A stretch of DNA of 33,832 bases. Origin: 66-474 sp051962095. Lineage in GTDB: Bacteria > Pseudomonadota > Gammaproteobacteria > Xanthomonadales > Rhodanobacteraceae. A program made the position numbers and the translations under genes. The notes beneath the pieces are model-generated. The model was given only the letters and a program-made list of their open reading frames with translations. It did no database searches and had not been told where the DNA came from. Shown here in pieces: positions 1 to 7,227 of the stretch; the first letter of the stretch is position 1; each line of letters begins with the position of its first letter. The stretch is taken from positions 1-33,832 of the forward strand of contig JBQCCP010000156.1 of NCBI GenBank assembly GCA_051962095.1, read 5' to 3'.

Positions 1-1844
1 GGATAGTAGTGCGCCTCGACGGTGCGGCCGGCGCCTTTCAGGATCGAAGCGACCTGCTCGGCTTCCTCCTTGGGTACGCGGATATCGTTCGCGCCCTGCA
101 GGACCAGCAACGGCGCCTTTGCATTCCTGATGTAGGTGATCGGTGAATCGGCGTCGTAAATCTTGCGGTCTTTCACGGGATCGCCCAGCAGCGACATTTC
201 GTATTGCCGCAGGAACGGGTCCTCGTGCTTCAACATGGTCATCCAGTTGATGATGCCGTATTCCTCGACTGCCGCAGCCCACACGCCGGGTGTCTTGCCG
301 ATCGCCATCAGGGTCATGTAGCCGCCGTAGGAACCGCCGGTGATGCCGATCTTCTTCGGGTTCACGTAGCCGGTCGCGGCCAGGAACTTCGCCGCGTACA
401 CCTCGTCCTGGAGATCGCCCCCGCCGAGATCCTTGATGTTGGCCTTCTGGAAGGCCATGCCGTAGCCGGTGGAGCCGCGCACGTTGGGCGCGATGACCGC
501 ATAACCGCGCGACGCGAGTGCCAGCGCAGTGCGGTTGAAGCTGTCGACGGTCTGCCCGGTGGGTCCGCCGTGCGGCAGCACCACGCCCGGTGCGGAACCA
601 TTGCGCTGCAGGTTCGCGGGCATCCACAGGAACGCGCTGATCACCGTGCCGTCGAAGCTCCTGTAGTGCACCAGTTGCGAATGCGGCAGTGCATCCGCCT
701 TGATGCTGGGCAGTGCCGAATGCGTGAGCTGACGCGGCGAGCCGCCCGCCACAGGATAAATCCAGTAGTCGGCGGGTTCGCTCGAACTCTGGTGCGCGAC
801 CAGCAGGCGGGAGCCATCCGCAGAGAATGCCGTGGGATTGCCGTCGAGTGTGTTCAAACCGTCGGGCAGCGCAAGCTTGTGCGATTTCACTGACGCAATG
901 TCGTAGAGATAAATGTCGCTGCGTCCATCGGCGTTGATGGTGTACAGCACTTGCTTGCCATCCGGCGCAAAGTTGCCGGCGCCGGACTCCCACGGATCCG
1001 TGGCAAGCCAGCGGTAGCTGTGCTTCGCGATGTCATAGAGCGCGGCGCGGTTGGTGCCGCCTTCGGCGTTCGATGCGCCAGCCAGCCAATGCCCATCCGG
1101 TGAGACCGCGCTGGCCGTGATCAGTACCTGTCCCTTGTGCGGCGTCAGTTCCGTCGCCTTTCCGCTCGTGACGTCGATCCGCCACACGCTCGAATCGGTG
1201 AAACCGGCATTGATCCGGTTGGCGTACACGCTGCGACCGTCGTGCGACCAAGCCACCACCTGCCACAGACGATCCTTGCTGGCCTCGTGCGTCAGCCAGC
1301 GTATGGCGTGCGTTTTCCAGTCGAGCAGAGCGATGTTGGTGACCGATGCCGCTTTCGGCTTGATGTTGAAGGCGACGGTCTTACCGTCGGGCGAGAACAG
1401 CGCGCCCATGTTGGAGACGTCCGCCTTCGGCGTCAGGTCGATCGGCGCGCCACCGTTCGTGGGTACCGCATACAGCTTGAACTGCTCGTCGCCGCCGTGA
1501 TCGGATTCGTACACGATCCATTTGCCGTCCGGCGACCATGTCGCGCCGTACTCGCGATCATCCGATCGCGTCATCTGCACGGGCGAGCCGCCCGCAGCCG
1601 GAACTTTCCACAGGTTGTAGCGGCCGGTCGTGTTGGTGGAGATCACGATCTCGCGGCCATCCGGCGACCACGCCGCGCCCGCGATTCCATGCATGAAGAA
1701 CAGATCGTGGATCGGCACCGGATGGGCGGCGGGATTGCTCGCGGATCGGATCGAGGCGGGATCGGTGACGGCGCGTTCCGGCCCCGGAACAGCCGCGAAC
1801 AGCAAGACGGAAACGAAGACCAGCGCAACGGCAAGCCAACGCAT
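1..1844 (-). CDS. S9 family prolyl oligopeptidase-type peptidase, 3' end cut off by the window
   Basis: Secreted or membrane-anchored serine peptidase of the dipeptidyl-peptidase / acylaminoacyl-peptidase type. The ATG at 1844 is preceded by a strong ribosome site (GGGAGGA). The first 20 or so residues (MRWLAVALVFVSVLLFAAV) form a hydrophobic export signal or anchor. The N-terminal half carries repeated WSPDG-type blades of a beta-propeller. The C-terminal half is an alpha/beta hydrolase with the nucleophile motif GGSYGGY (Ser about residue 505) and the acid loop LQGANDIRVP (Asp about 587). 614 codons are visible and the frame runs off base 1. The catalytic His expected about 30 residues after the Asp should lie just outside. 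It sits 100 bp downstream of phaB on the same strand but has its own ribosome site. Family assignment is secure; the peptide substrate is unknown. Confidence 0.93.
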   Translation of the reverse strand, partial: MRWLAVALVFVSVLLFAAVPGPERAVTDPASIRSASNPAAHPVPIHDLFFMHGIAGAAWSPDGREIVISTNTTGRYNLWKVPAAGGSPVQMTRSDDREYGATWSPDGKWIVYESDHGGDEQFKLYAVPTNGGAPIDLTPKADVSNMGALFSPDGKTVAFNIKPKAASVTNIALLDWKTHAIRWLTHEASKDRLWQVVAWSHDGRSVYANRINAGFTDSSVWRIDVTSGKATELTPHKGQVLITASAVSPDGHWLAGASNAEGGTNRAALYDIAKHSYRWLATDPWESGAGNFAPDGKQVLYTINADGRSDIYLYDIASVKSHKLALPDGLNTLDGNPTAFSADGSRLLVAHQSSSEPADYWIYPVAGGSPRQLTHSALPSIKADALPHSQLVHYRSFDGTVISAFLWMPANLQRNGSAPGVVLPHGGPTGQTVDSFNRTALALASRGYAVIAPNVRGSTGYGMAFQKANIKDLGGGDLQDEVYAAKFLAATGYVNPKKIGITGGSYGGYMTLMAIGKTPGVWAAAVEEYGIINWMTMLKHEDPFLRQYEMSLLGDPVKDRKIYDADSPITYIRNAKAPLLVLQGANDIRVPKEEAEQVASILKGAGRTVEAHYY

Positions 1845-1944
1845 GACGGCGTCCTCCCTTCGGTCGGAAGAGCGCAGCCTACACCTTGAGGCGTTGGACG
1901 GCAGGGCTGGAAGTCATGTGCGCGGCGGTCCGCCGGCGCAGTCG

Positions 1945-2691
1945 TCAGAACGACATGAAATACCCGCCGTTCACCGGGATGTTGGCGCCGGTGATGAACC
2001 CGGCGTCGTCGGCGGTGAGGAAGGCCACGGTGCGCGCGATTTCCGACGGCTCGCCGAGGCGGCCGACCGGAATCTGCGCGACGATCTGGGCGCGGATGTC
2101 TTCCGGCACCTTCATCACCATTTCGGTCTTGCAGTAGCCGGGTGACACGCTGTTCACGGTGACGCCCTTCTTCGCGACTTCCCGGGCCAGCGCCATCGTG
2201 AAGCCGTGCATGCCGGCCTTGGCCGCGGAGTAGTTGGTCTGGCCGAACTGGCCGGTCTGGCCGTTCACCGAACTGATGTTGACGACGCGGCCGAAGCCGC
2301 GCGCCGTCATGCCATCCACGGTGTTGCGGCACATGTTGAACACGCCATCGAGATTGACGTGCATCAGTTCGCTCCACTGCGACGGGGTCATCTTCTTGAG
2401 CGAGGTGTCGCGGGTGATGCCCGCCCCGTTCACCACGATGTCGATGCCGCCGTATTTCTCGGTGACGTGATTCACCAGGTTCTGGCAATCGTCGAAGATC
2501 GCCACGTCGGCGGGCGCGAACACGATGGTGCCGTCGTATGCGCGGGTCTCCTCGCGGAATGCGGCGAGGCGTTCCTGGCGGTTGCCGAGGTCGGCCGCGA
2601 TCACCTGGCGGCCGTCTTCAGCGAGTCGCTTGCAAATGGCGGTGCCCAGCCCGCCGATACCGCCGGTGACGACGGCTACACGTTTGGTCAT
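1945..2691 (-). CDS. phaB: Acetoacetyl-CoA reductase (PhaB), SDR family
   Basis: Reduces acetoacetyl-CoA to (R)-3-hydroxybutyryl-CoA with NADPH, the second step of polyhydroxybutyrate synthesis, in the cytoplasm. The 248-aa length is normal for PhaB. The N-terminal cofactor motif is TGGIGGLG (residues 9-16), the NGAG motif is at about 88-91, and the catalytic set is Ser141, Tyr154 and Lys158 (YSAAK). The substrate-region signature SVNGQTGQFGQTNYSAAKAG is typical of PhaB rather than FabG. The ATG follows an AAGGAG ribosome site. It lies downstream of phaR and an acetate-carrier gene on the same strand, which supports a role in storage-polymer metabolism. FabG-like ketoacyl reductase is the only serious alternative. 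Confidence 0.93.
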   Translation of the reverse strand: MTKRVAVVTGGIGGLGTAICKRLAEDGRQVIAADLGNRQERLAAFREETRAYDGTIVFAPADVAIFDDCQNLVNHVTEKYGGIDIVVNGAGITRDTSLKKMTPSQWSELMHVNLDGVFNMCRNTVDGMTARGFGRVVNISSVNGQTGQFGQTNYSAAKAGMHGFTMALAREVAKKGVTVNSVSPGYCKTEMVMKVPEDIRAQIVAQIPVGRLGEPSEIARTVAFLTADDAGFITGANIPVNGGYFMSF

Positions 2692-2793
2692 TCATGACTC
2701 CTTCGCGATCAGGGATGATCGCAAAAATGTGGCGCAGCCGCATGTGCTGCGCCGCAGCAATCCGGCGAATGGTACGGAGCGGAGCGGGGAGTG

Positions 2794-3288
2794 TCAACGA
2801 CGCTTGCGCGAGGACTTTTTCTCGTCCGTCTCCGGTTCCGGAGCGGGCTTCGGCGGCGGCACGTTGCCGGGCTGCAGCGACTTCCACAGGTCGATGTTGC
2901 GTTCGGTGATTTCGTTCAACATCGACCACGGCGTCTGGCCCAGCAGGTTGTTCAACTGGTCGCGGAACTTGTGCTGCTGCTCCAGGAAGACCTTGAGGCT
3001 GTTTTCGAGATAGCCGCCCACGAAGCCCTGCATCGCGTCGCCGTAGAAGCGGATGATCTGCGACAGCAAGGTGGTGGAAAAGATCGGCTGCCCGTGCTGC
3101 TCGTGCTCGGCAATGATCTGCAGCAGCACCGCACGGGTCAGGTCCTCGTTGGTCTTGGCATCGCGCACCTCGAACGGCTCGCCCGACAGCACGAGCTGGC
3201 GCACTTCCTCCAGCGTGATGTAGCTGGAGACGCGGGTGTCGTACAGGCGACGGTTCGGGTATTTCTTGATGACGCGCGGTGATGCCAT
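2794..3288 (-). CDS. phaR: Polyhydroxyalkanoate synthesis repressor PhaR
   Basis: DNA- and PHB-binding regulator that, in characterised bacteria, represses phasin genes and its own gene until PHB accumulates. The N-terminal PHB/PHA accumulation-regulator domain is clear (VIKKYPNRRLYDTRVSSYIT, about residues 5-24). The following region with LLSQIIRFYGDAMQGFVG and QTPWSMLNEITERNIDLW matches the second conserved domain. The tail is Pro/Lys/Arg-rich. I chose the ATG at 3288 (164 aa, MASPRVIKKYPNRR); a longer frame to 3357 would run back into the upstream transporter gene. The ribosome site is weak. It is 46 bp downstream of the SatP-like gene and 102 bp upstream of phaB, all on one strand. Confidence 0.92.
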   Translation of the reverse strand: MASPRVIKKYPNRRLYDTRVSSYITLEEVRQLVLSGEPFEVRDAKTNEDLTRAVLLQIIAEHEQHGQPIFSTTLLSQIIRFYGDAMQGFVGGYLENSLKVFLEQQHKFRDQLNNLLGQTPWSMLNEITERNIDLWKSLQPGNVPPPKPAPEPETDEKKSSRKRR

Positions 3289-3334
3289 GCGGCAAAAGTA
3301 GCACGGGATGCGGCGGCGCACTAGAGATGGAGGC

Positions 3335-3949
3335 TCAGGATGGTGGCGAGCCGTCACTGACGCTGCCCAGCGGCAGCACGATATGGCCGCGCACCTCGTT
3401 GATGATCTCCGCGGCGGCGATGTAGATGCCGACGACCGCAGCGACCAGGCCGAGGTAGCCGCCGAGTACCGTCAACCCGCTGACGTGCGTCCAGTGCGCC
3501 AGCGCGAACGCGAGCAACGACACGCACAGTCCCAGCGTGAACAGCATCCGCGCCACGCCGTCGCGGCACGCCGCCAGCCAGATGCAGAACGCCAGAAACG
3601 CCCACACGATGTAATACCAGCCGAGGAAGCCGGGCGTCGCGCTGTACGGAAATCCCATCGCGTGCTGCGACAACGCCGCCACCCACCAGTATGCAGCGAA
3701 GGCCAGGAACAGAACGGCGTCGAGGGGCTGTCCGCGCAACGCCTGTCCGATGCCCGCGATACCCAGGATGCAGCCGCCGAGTACCGCGGCGAGCAGCGGC
3801 AACAGCGCGTTGCCGGGTTGCGCGAACAGCAGCGGCGTGAGCGTGATGCCGGGTTGGTCGAACCAGCCGGCTGGGCCCATGCTCGCCAACCACAGGGTCA
3901 ACGCAAAAGCGGCGTAGCCCAATGCAGAGACATTGGCGATCTTGTGCAT
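3335..3949 (-). CDS. SatP/YaaH-like acetate uptake transporter (GPR1/FUN34/YaaH family)
   Basis: Predicted inner-membrane carrier for acetate or succinate. The 204-aa protein is almost entirely hydrophobic with about six membrane spans. The C-terminal stretch IYIAAAEIINEVRGHIVLPLG closely resembles the E. coli SatP end (AMGEVLNEQFGRTVLPIG). The N-terminal family motif NPAPLG is degenerate here (NVSALG), so substrate preference may differ. The ATG at 3949 has a GGAAGGT ribosome site; an upstream GTG at 3976 is less likely. Its place in front of phaR and phaB suggests it supplies acetate carbon to acetyl-CoA and PHB, which is inference from context. Confidence 0.8.
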   Translation of the reverse strand: MHKIANVSALGYAAFALTLWLASMGPAGWFDQPGITLTPLLFAQPGNALLPLLAAVLGGCILGIAGIGQALRGQPLDAVLFLAFAAYWWVAALSQHAMGFPYSATPGFLGWYYIVWAFLAFCIWLAACRDGVARMLFTLGLCVSLLAFALAHWTHVSGLTVLGGYLGLVAAVVGIYIAAAEIINEVRGHIVLPLGSVSDGSPPS

Positions 3950-4066
3950 GCCGACCTTCCACGGGCCGCCCGGCACAAGGCTTTCATGAACACGCGCCGG
4001 ACGTTAAAGGACTTGTGCACGATTATCGACATGCCGCGTGTAGAAACGGTCACGATCGTTCAGCCG

Positions 4067-4086
4067 AGAGTGACGCGAGTCACTCT
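4067..4086 (-). terminator. Perfect 8-bp hairpin over the mscS-like stop codon
   Basis: AGAGTGAC and GTCACTCT form a perfect stem around a four-base loop. The TGA stop of the mechanosensitive channel gene lies inside the stem. There is no U-tract, so it may be a weak or Rho-assisted terminator or a 3'-end stabilising structure. The function is inferred from position only. Confidence 0.4.
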
Positions 4087-5186
4087 TTCGCGGTCACGGG
4101 CGTCGAAACCGCGAGGGTCTGGTTAGGTGCGTGCAGCTTGCGCACCGGAATCGCGAATTCGATTTCCAGTTCGTGCCACGCGTCCAGCATCGCCAGGTTG
4201 ATGCGCTGCTGGATTTCCACGAACACGTTGTAGGCAGGATCCAGCACGTAATACACGATCTCGAAATCCAGGCCGTAGTCCCCGAATCCCGAAAGATAAC
4301 CGCGATCGAAGCGCGTCAAGGATTCCCGCTCGATGAATCCGCGCACCCGCGCGATCGCTTCCGGAATCTTCTCGCGCGGCGTGTCGAACGGCAGCCGGAA
4401 ATTGAAGACGATGCGGCGTTCCTGTCGACGCGAATAGTTGTGGATCAGGTTCTTCAGCAGCACCGAATTGGAAACCGCGAGCTCCTCACCGGACAACGAC
4501 TGGATCCGCGTGGACTTGATGCCAACCTTGGTGACGGTGCCCAGCTCGTCGCCGAAGGCGATGAACTCGCCGACTTCGAACGGCTTGTCCAATCCGATCG
4601 CGATCGACGAAAACAAGTCGGTGAGGACGTTCTGCAGCGCAAGCGCCACCGCCACGCCGCCCACCCCCAGGCTCGCCACGAACGCGGTGATGTTGACCCC
4701 GCCTTCAGCCAGCAACGCCAACACCAGCGTCACCCACACCACGAACTGCACGGTCCAGGTCAAGACGCCGAGCATCACGGGATTGACCGCGCGCTTGCCC
4801 TCGTCGGAAGTCGAGCGGTGCAGCCAGGCCACCAGCAGCCCGCTGATCCAGAAGGCGAACTGGATGCCCACCAGCGCGTACGTCAAAAGACGCAGCCAGC
4901 GTTGCGCGTGCTCGATGTCGGCGAGGGTCTTGCCGAAGTGCAGGAAGTCCAGCGCGATCGCAATCGCGATCAGCAACAGCAGCCAGCCGCGGGTCGCTTC
5001 GGCCACGCGCGCGGCGATCGCGAAGCCGTTGCGGTGGGTGCGTTCGGCCAGCGTGCGCAGCCGCGCCGCCAGGATCTTCGCGGCCGTCTGCGCGATCAGG
5101 TAGCCGCCCAGCGCGGCGGCGCCCGCGATCACCCAGGCCAGCGCGGAATTGCCCAGCCATTGTCCGTGGTGAAGCCAGTCATTCAT
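4080..5186 (-). CDS. MscS-family mechanosensitive ion channel
   Basis: Inner-membrane channel that opens under membrane tension to release solutes on hypo-osmotic shock. The 368-aa product has four N-terminal hydrophobic spans. The Gly/Ala-rich pore helix of MscS follows (VNITAFVASLGVGGVAVALALQ region, about residues 165-190), then the beta domain (DKPFEVGEFIAFGDELGTVTKVGIKSTRI) and a cytoplasmic alpha/beta domain. I chose the ATG at 5186; the frame can open one codon earlier at a TTG (5189). AGAGG lies upstream. It follows the K+ channel gene by about 45 bp on the same strand, so the two are probably co-transcribed and may work together in osmotic or turgor control. Confidence 0.93.
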   Translation of the reverse strand: MNDWLHHGQWLGNSALAWVIAGAAALGGYLIAQTAAKILAARLRTLAERTHRNGFAIAARVAEATRGWLLLLIAIAIALDFLHFGKTLADIEHAQRWLRLLTYALVGIQFAFWISGLLVAWLHRSTSDEGKRAVNPVMLGVLTWTVQFVVWVTLVLALLAEGGVNITAFVASLGVGGVAVALALQNVLTDLFSSIAIGLDKPFEVGEFIAFGDELGTVTKVGIKSTRIQSLSGEELAVSNSVLLKNLIHNYSRRQERRIVFNFRLPFDTPREKIPEAIARVRGFIERESLTRFDRGYLSGFGDYGLDFEIVYYVLDPAYNVFVEIQQRINLAMLDAWHELEIEFAIPVRKLHAPNQTLAVSTPVTAKE

Positions 5187-5230
5187 CAATTCGACCTCTG
5201 CTCATTCCGGTGAAACCCGTCAGCCGATGT

Positions 5231-6460
5231 TCATGCCGGACGCTTGGATGCGCTCGCTGTGTTCTCGCCCGGCTGCTGGAACACCCGCTGCATCACGAAA
5301 TCGGCGGTCACCTGCTCGCCGGTCAGCAGCATCGCCGCGATTTCGCCGCCCAGGATTTGCGGCGCGATCACCACGTCCGGCTGCACCAGCCGCACGCGCC
5401 CGAGATGGCTGGCGTCGTTGACGGCCGCGATCGTGCGCGCGCTGCCCTGGAGTTCGCGCACGGCCAGCACCACGAAGGCGTTTTCGGAATCGTCGTCCAG
5501 CATCGCCAGCACGGCCTGCGCCTTGTCGGCGCCGGCCCGGCGCAGGACATCGGCGTCGCTGGGCTCGCCGATCACCCTGTCGATGTCTTCGGGGATGGGG
5601 ATTTCCGGCTCCTGCCGCAGCAGGCGCGTCACCGGCTGGCCGCGGCGCGCGAGTTCGCGCCAGGTATTGAGCGCGAGCGGCGTGTTGCCGATCACGATGA
5701 AGTGGTTTTCGCGTTGCATGCGATGGTCCTTGCGATTGACGATGCGTTGCAGGCTGCGCGTGACCAGTGGCGCGATCACGGCGGTCAGCGAGGTGGCGAA
5801 TACCGCGACGCCCAGCGCAATGATCGACACCGCGAACAGCTTCGCCTCGGAGGTCTGCGGCGTGATGTCGCCGTAGCCCACCGTGCTCATCGTGACCATC
5901 GCGTAATAGAAGGCCGTCACCAGGTCGGTGATCTGCGGCTTGAAGTCCGCGCCCAGATAGTACGTGCCGAAGGTGGCGTACATCACCAGCATCACCACCG
6001 ACGTCAGCGCGAACAGCGTGCTGGCGGTGATGCTGCTGCGGTCGAACTGGCGCCACGCGAACGCCAGCAGCGCAAGCATCAGGAGGAAATAGCCGAGCAG
6101 CAGATGCGCGTGCGCGTGGTGTCCGAACAGCATGCTGACCGCGGCGAGCGCCGCGAGCAGCAGGGCCATCGTCCACGCGAGGCGCGAGCGCAGCAGCAGC
6201 CCGGCGGCCATGATCAGCATGCCGGCACCGATCAGCAGCGGCGGCAGGTACGCGGGCCGCAGGCCGCCCTCGAAATTGCGGTTCAGCAACTGTGCGAGGA
6301 TGGTGCGCCACTGCCGGCCGAGATCGTTCTGCAGCAGCCAGAATCCGCCGAGCCCGAGCAGAATCGCCAGCGGCACGTGCGGAAACCAGTGGCGTCCGCC
6401 GACTCGCTGGTGCAGTTGCTGCACTCGGTTGCGAAGGAGCTGGGTCGGGCTGGGCAGCAT
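5231..6460 (-). CDS. Potassium channel with C-terminal RCK (TrkA-N) domain
   Basis: Predicted inner-membrane K+ channel gated through a cytoplasmic nucleotide-binding domain. About six hydrophobic segments fill the first 240 residues. The selectivity filter TVGYGD is at residues 193-198, preceded by a pore helix. From about residue 250 an RCK/TrkA-N Rossmann fold follows (HFIVIGNTPLALNTWREL; acidic DDDSENAFVVLAVREL further on). The C-terminus is short and there is no obvious RCK-C domain. The start was set at the ATG at 6460 (409 aa); the open frame extends to 6574 but that extension is Arg-rich and non-conserved in character. No good ribosome site is visible. Confidence 0.9.
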   Translation of the reverse strand: MLPSPTQLLRNRVQQLHQRVGGRHWFPHVPLAILLGLGGFWLLQNDLGRQWRTILAQLLNRNFEGGLRPAYLPPLLIGAGMLIMAAGLLLRSRLAWTMALLLAALAAVSMLFGHHAHAHLLLGYFLLMLALLAFAWRQFDRSSITASTLFALTSVVMLVMYATFGTYYLGADFKPQITDLVTAFYYAMVTMSTVGYGDITPQTSEAKLFAVSIIALGVAVFATSLTAVIAPLVTRSLQRIVNRKDHRMQRENHFIVIGNTPLALNTWRELARRGQPVTRLLRQEPEIPIPEDIDRVIGEPSDADVLRRAGADKAQAVLAMLDDDSENAFVVLAVRELQGSARTIAAVNDASHLGRVRLVQPDVVIAPQILGGEIAAMLLTGEQVTADFVMQRVFQQPGENTASASKRPA

Positions 6461-6606
6461 CGGGGGCGGCGCGGTGAGCGGGCGCTCACCATAGCAAGCC
6501 GGCCGGTGCGCGCCAACCGCGACTCGCGCCGCGTTCGCGCGTGACCAACGGCACTGTCGGCGCCGGTCCGGCAACGGCAGCCTGCGCGGACAACTGAGGA
6601 GCGCCC

Positions 6607-7104
6607 ATGGCTACCAAGACGATGTCATCGGTCCGGGACCGGAGTGTGGTCGCGCGCGTGCTCAGCGCGGTGATCGTGGGCGGGCTGATCGCCGGCACCG
6701 TCGACATCGGAGCAGCCGCGCTGATCAACCGGACCGATCCTTCCGTGGTCCAGCAATTCATCGCGGGCGGTCTGTTTGGACCGGCGGCCTTGCAGGGCGG
6801 CGCCTACACGATGTGGCTCGGCCTGTTCCTGCAGTGGGGGATGTCGATCCTGATCGCCGCGATCTTCGCGCTGGCGGCGCTGCGCGTACGCTGGCTCACA
6901 TCGCGCTGGCTGCTCGCCGGGCTGGCGTACGGCGTGATTGTATTCGTGGTGATGAATTACGCGGTGATGCCGCTTTCGGCTTGGCATCGCATCAATCGCT
7001 TCACGCCGCTGTCGTTCGCCGGGAATCTTGCGGCGATGCTGGTGTTCGGCGTAATCGTTGCGTTCTATGCGCGCCGCTTCCTGAGCCTGCGGCCGGGGCG
7101 CTGA
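6607..7104 (+). CDS. Small four-helix membrane protein of unknown function
   Basis: 165-aa protein with four predicted membrane segments at about residues 15-40, 66-92, 100-124 and 137-155 and a basic C-terminus (YARRFLSLRPGR). A good GAGGAG ribosome site precedes the ATG. No catalytic motif is visible and I do not recognise a named family with certainty. It is divergent from the K+ channel gene (146 bp between the chosen starts) and 123 bp upstream of the M28 peptidase on the same strand. Nothing in the context fixes a function. Confidence 0.8.
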   Translation: MATKTMSSVRDRSVVARVLSAVIVGGLIAGTVDIGAAALINRTDPSVVQQFIAGGLFGPAALQGGAYTMWLGLFLQWGMSILIAAIFALAALRVRWLTSRWLLAGLAYGVIVFVVMNYAVMPLSAWHRINRFTPLSFAGNLAAMLVFGVIVAFYARRFLSLRPGR

Positions 7105-7227
7105 GCCGCGGCCGTGACCATTGTCCCGTGCAAATCGGCGCGAACGGGCGTAAAAGGGGATCTTTCGCCGTCGTGAAATCACGCGAGTGGCGCGTGTGGA
7201 GCGGCGGCCCGACTTGAGGGGTGGCCC

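Noticed and set aside
3289..3357. Longer PhaR start overlapping the SatP-like gene
   Set aside because: Extra residues are non-conserved and overlap the upstream stop; the ATG at 3288 gives the family N-terminus.
5210..6544. 444-codon plus-strand frame across the K+ channel gene
   Set aside because: His/Arg/Gln-rich shadow frame with no domain; the minus strand encodes the TVGYGD filter and RCK fold.
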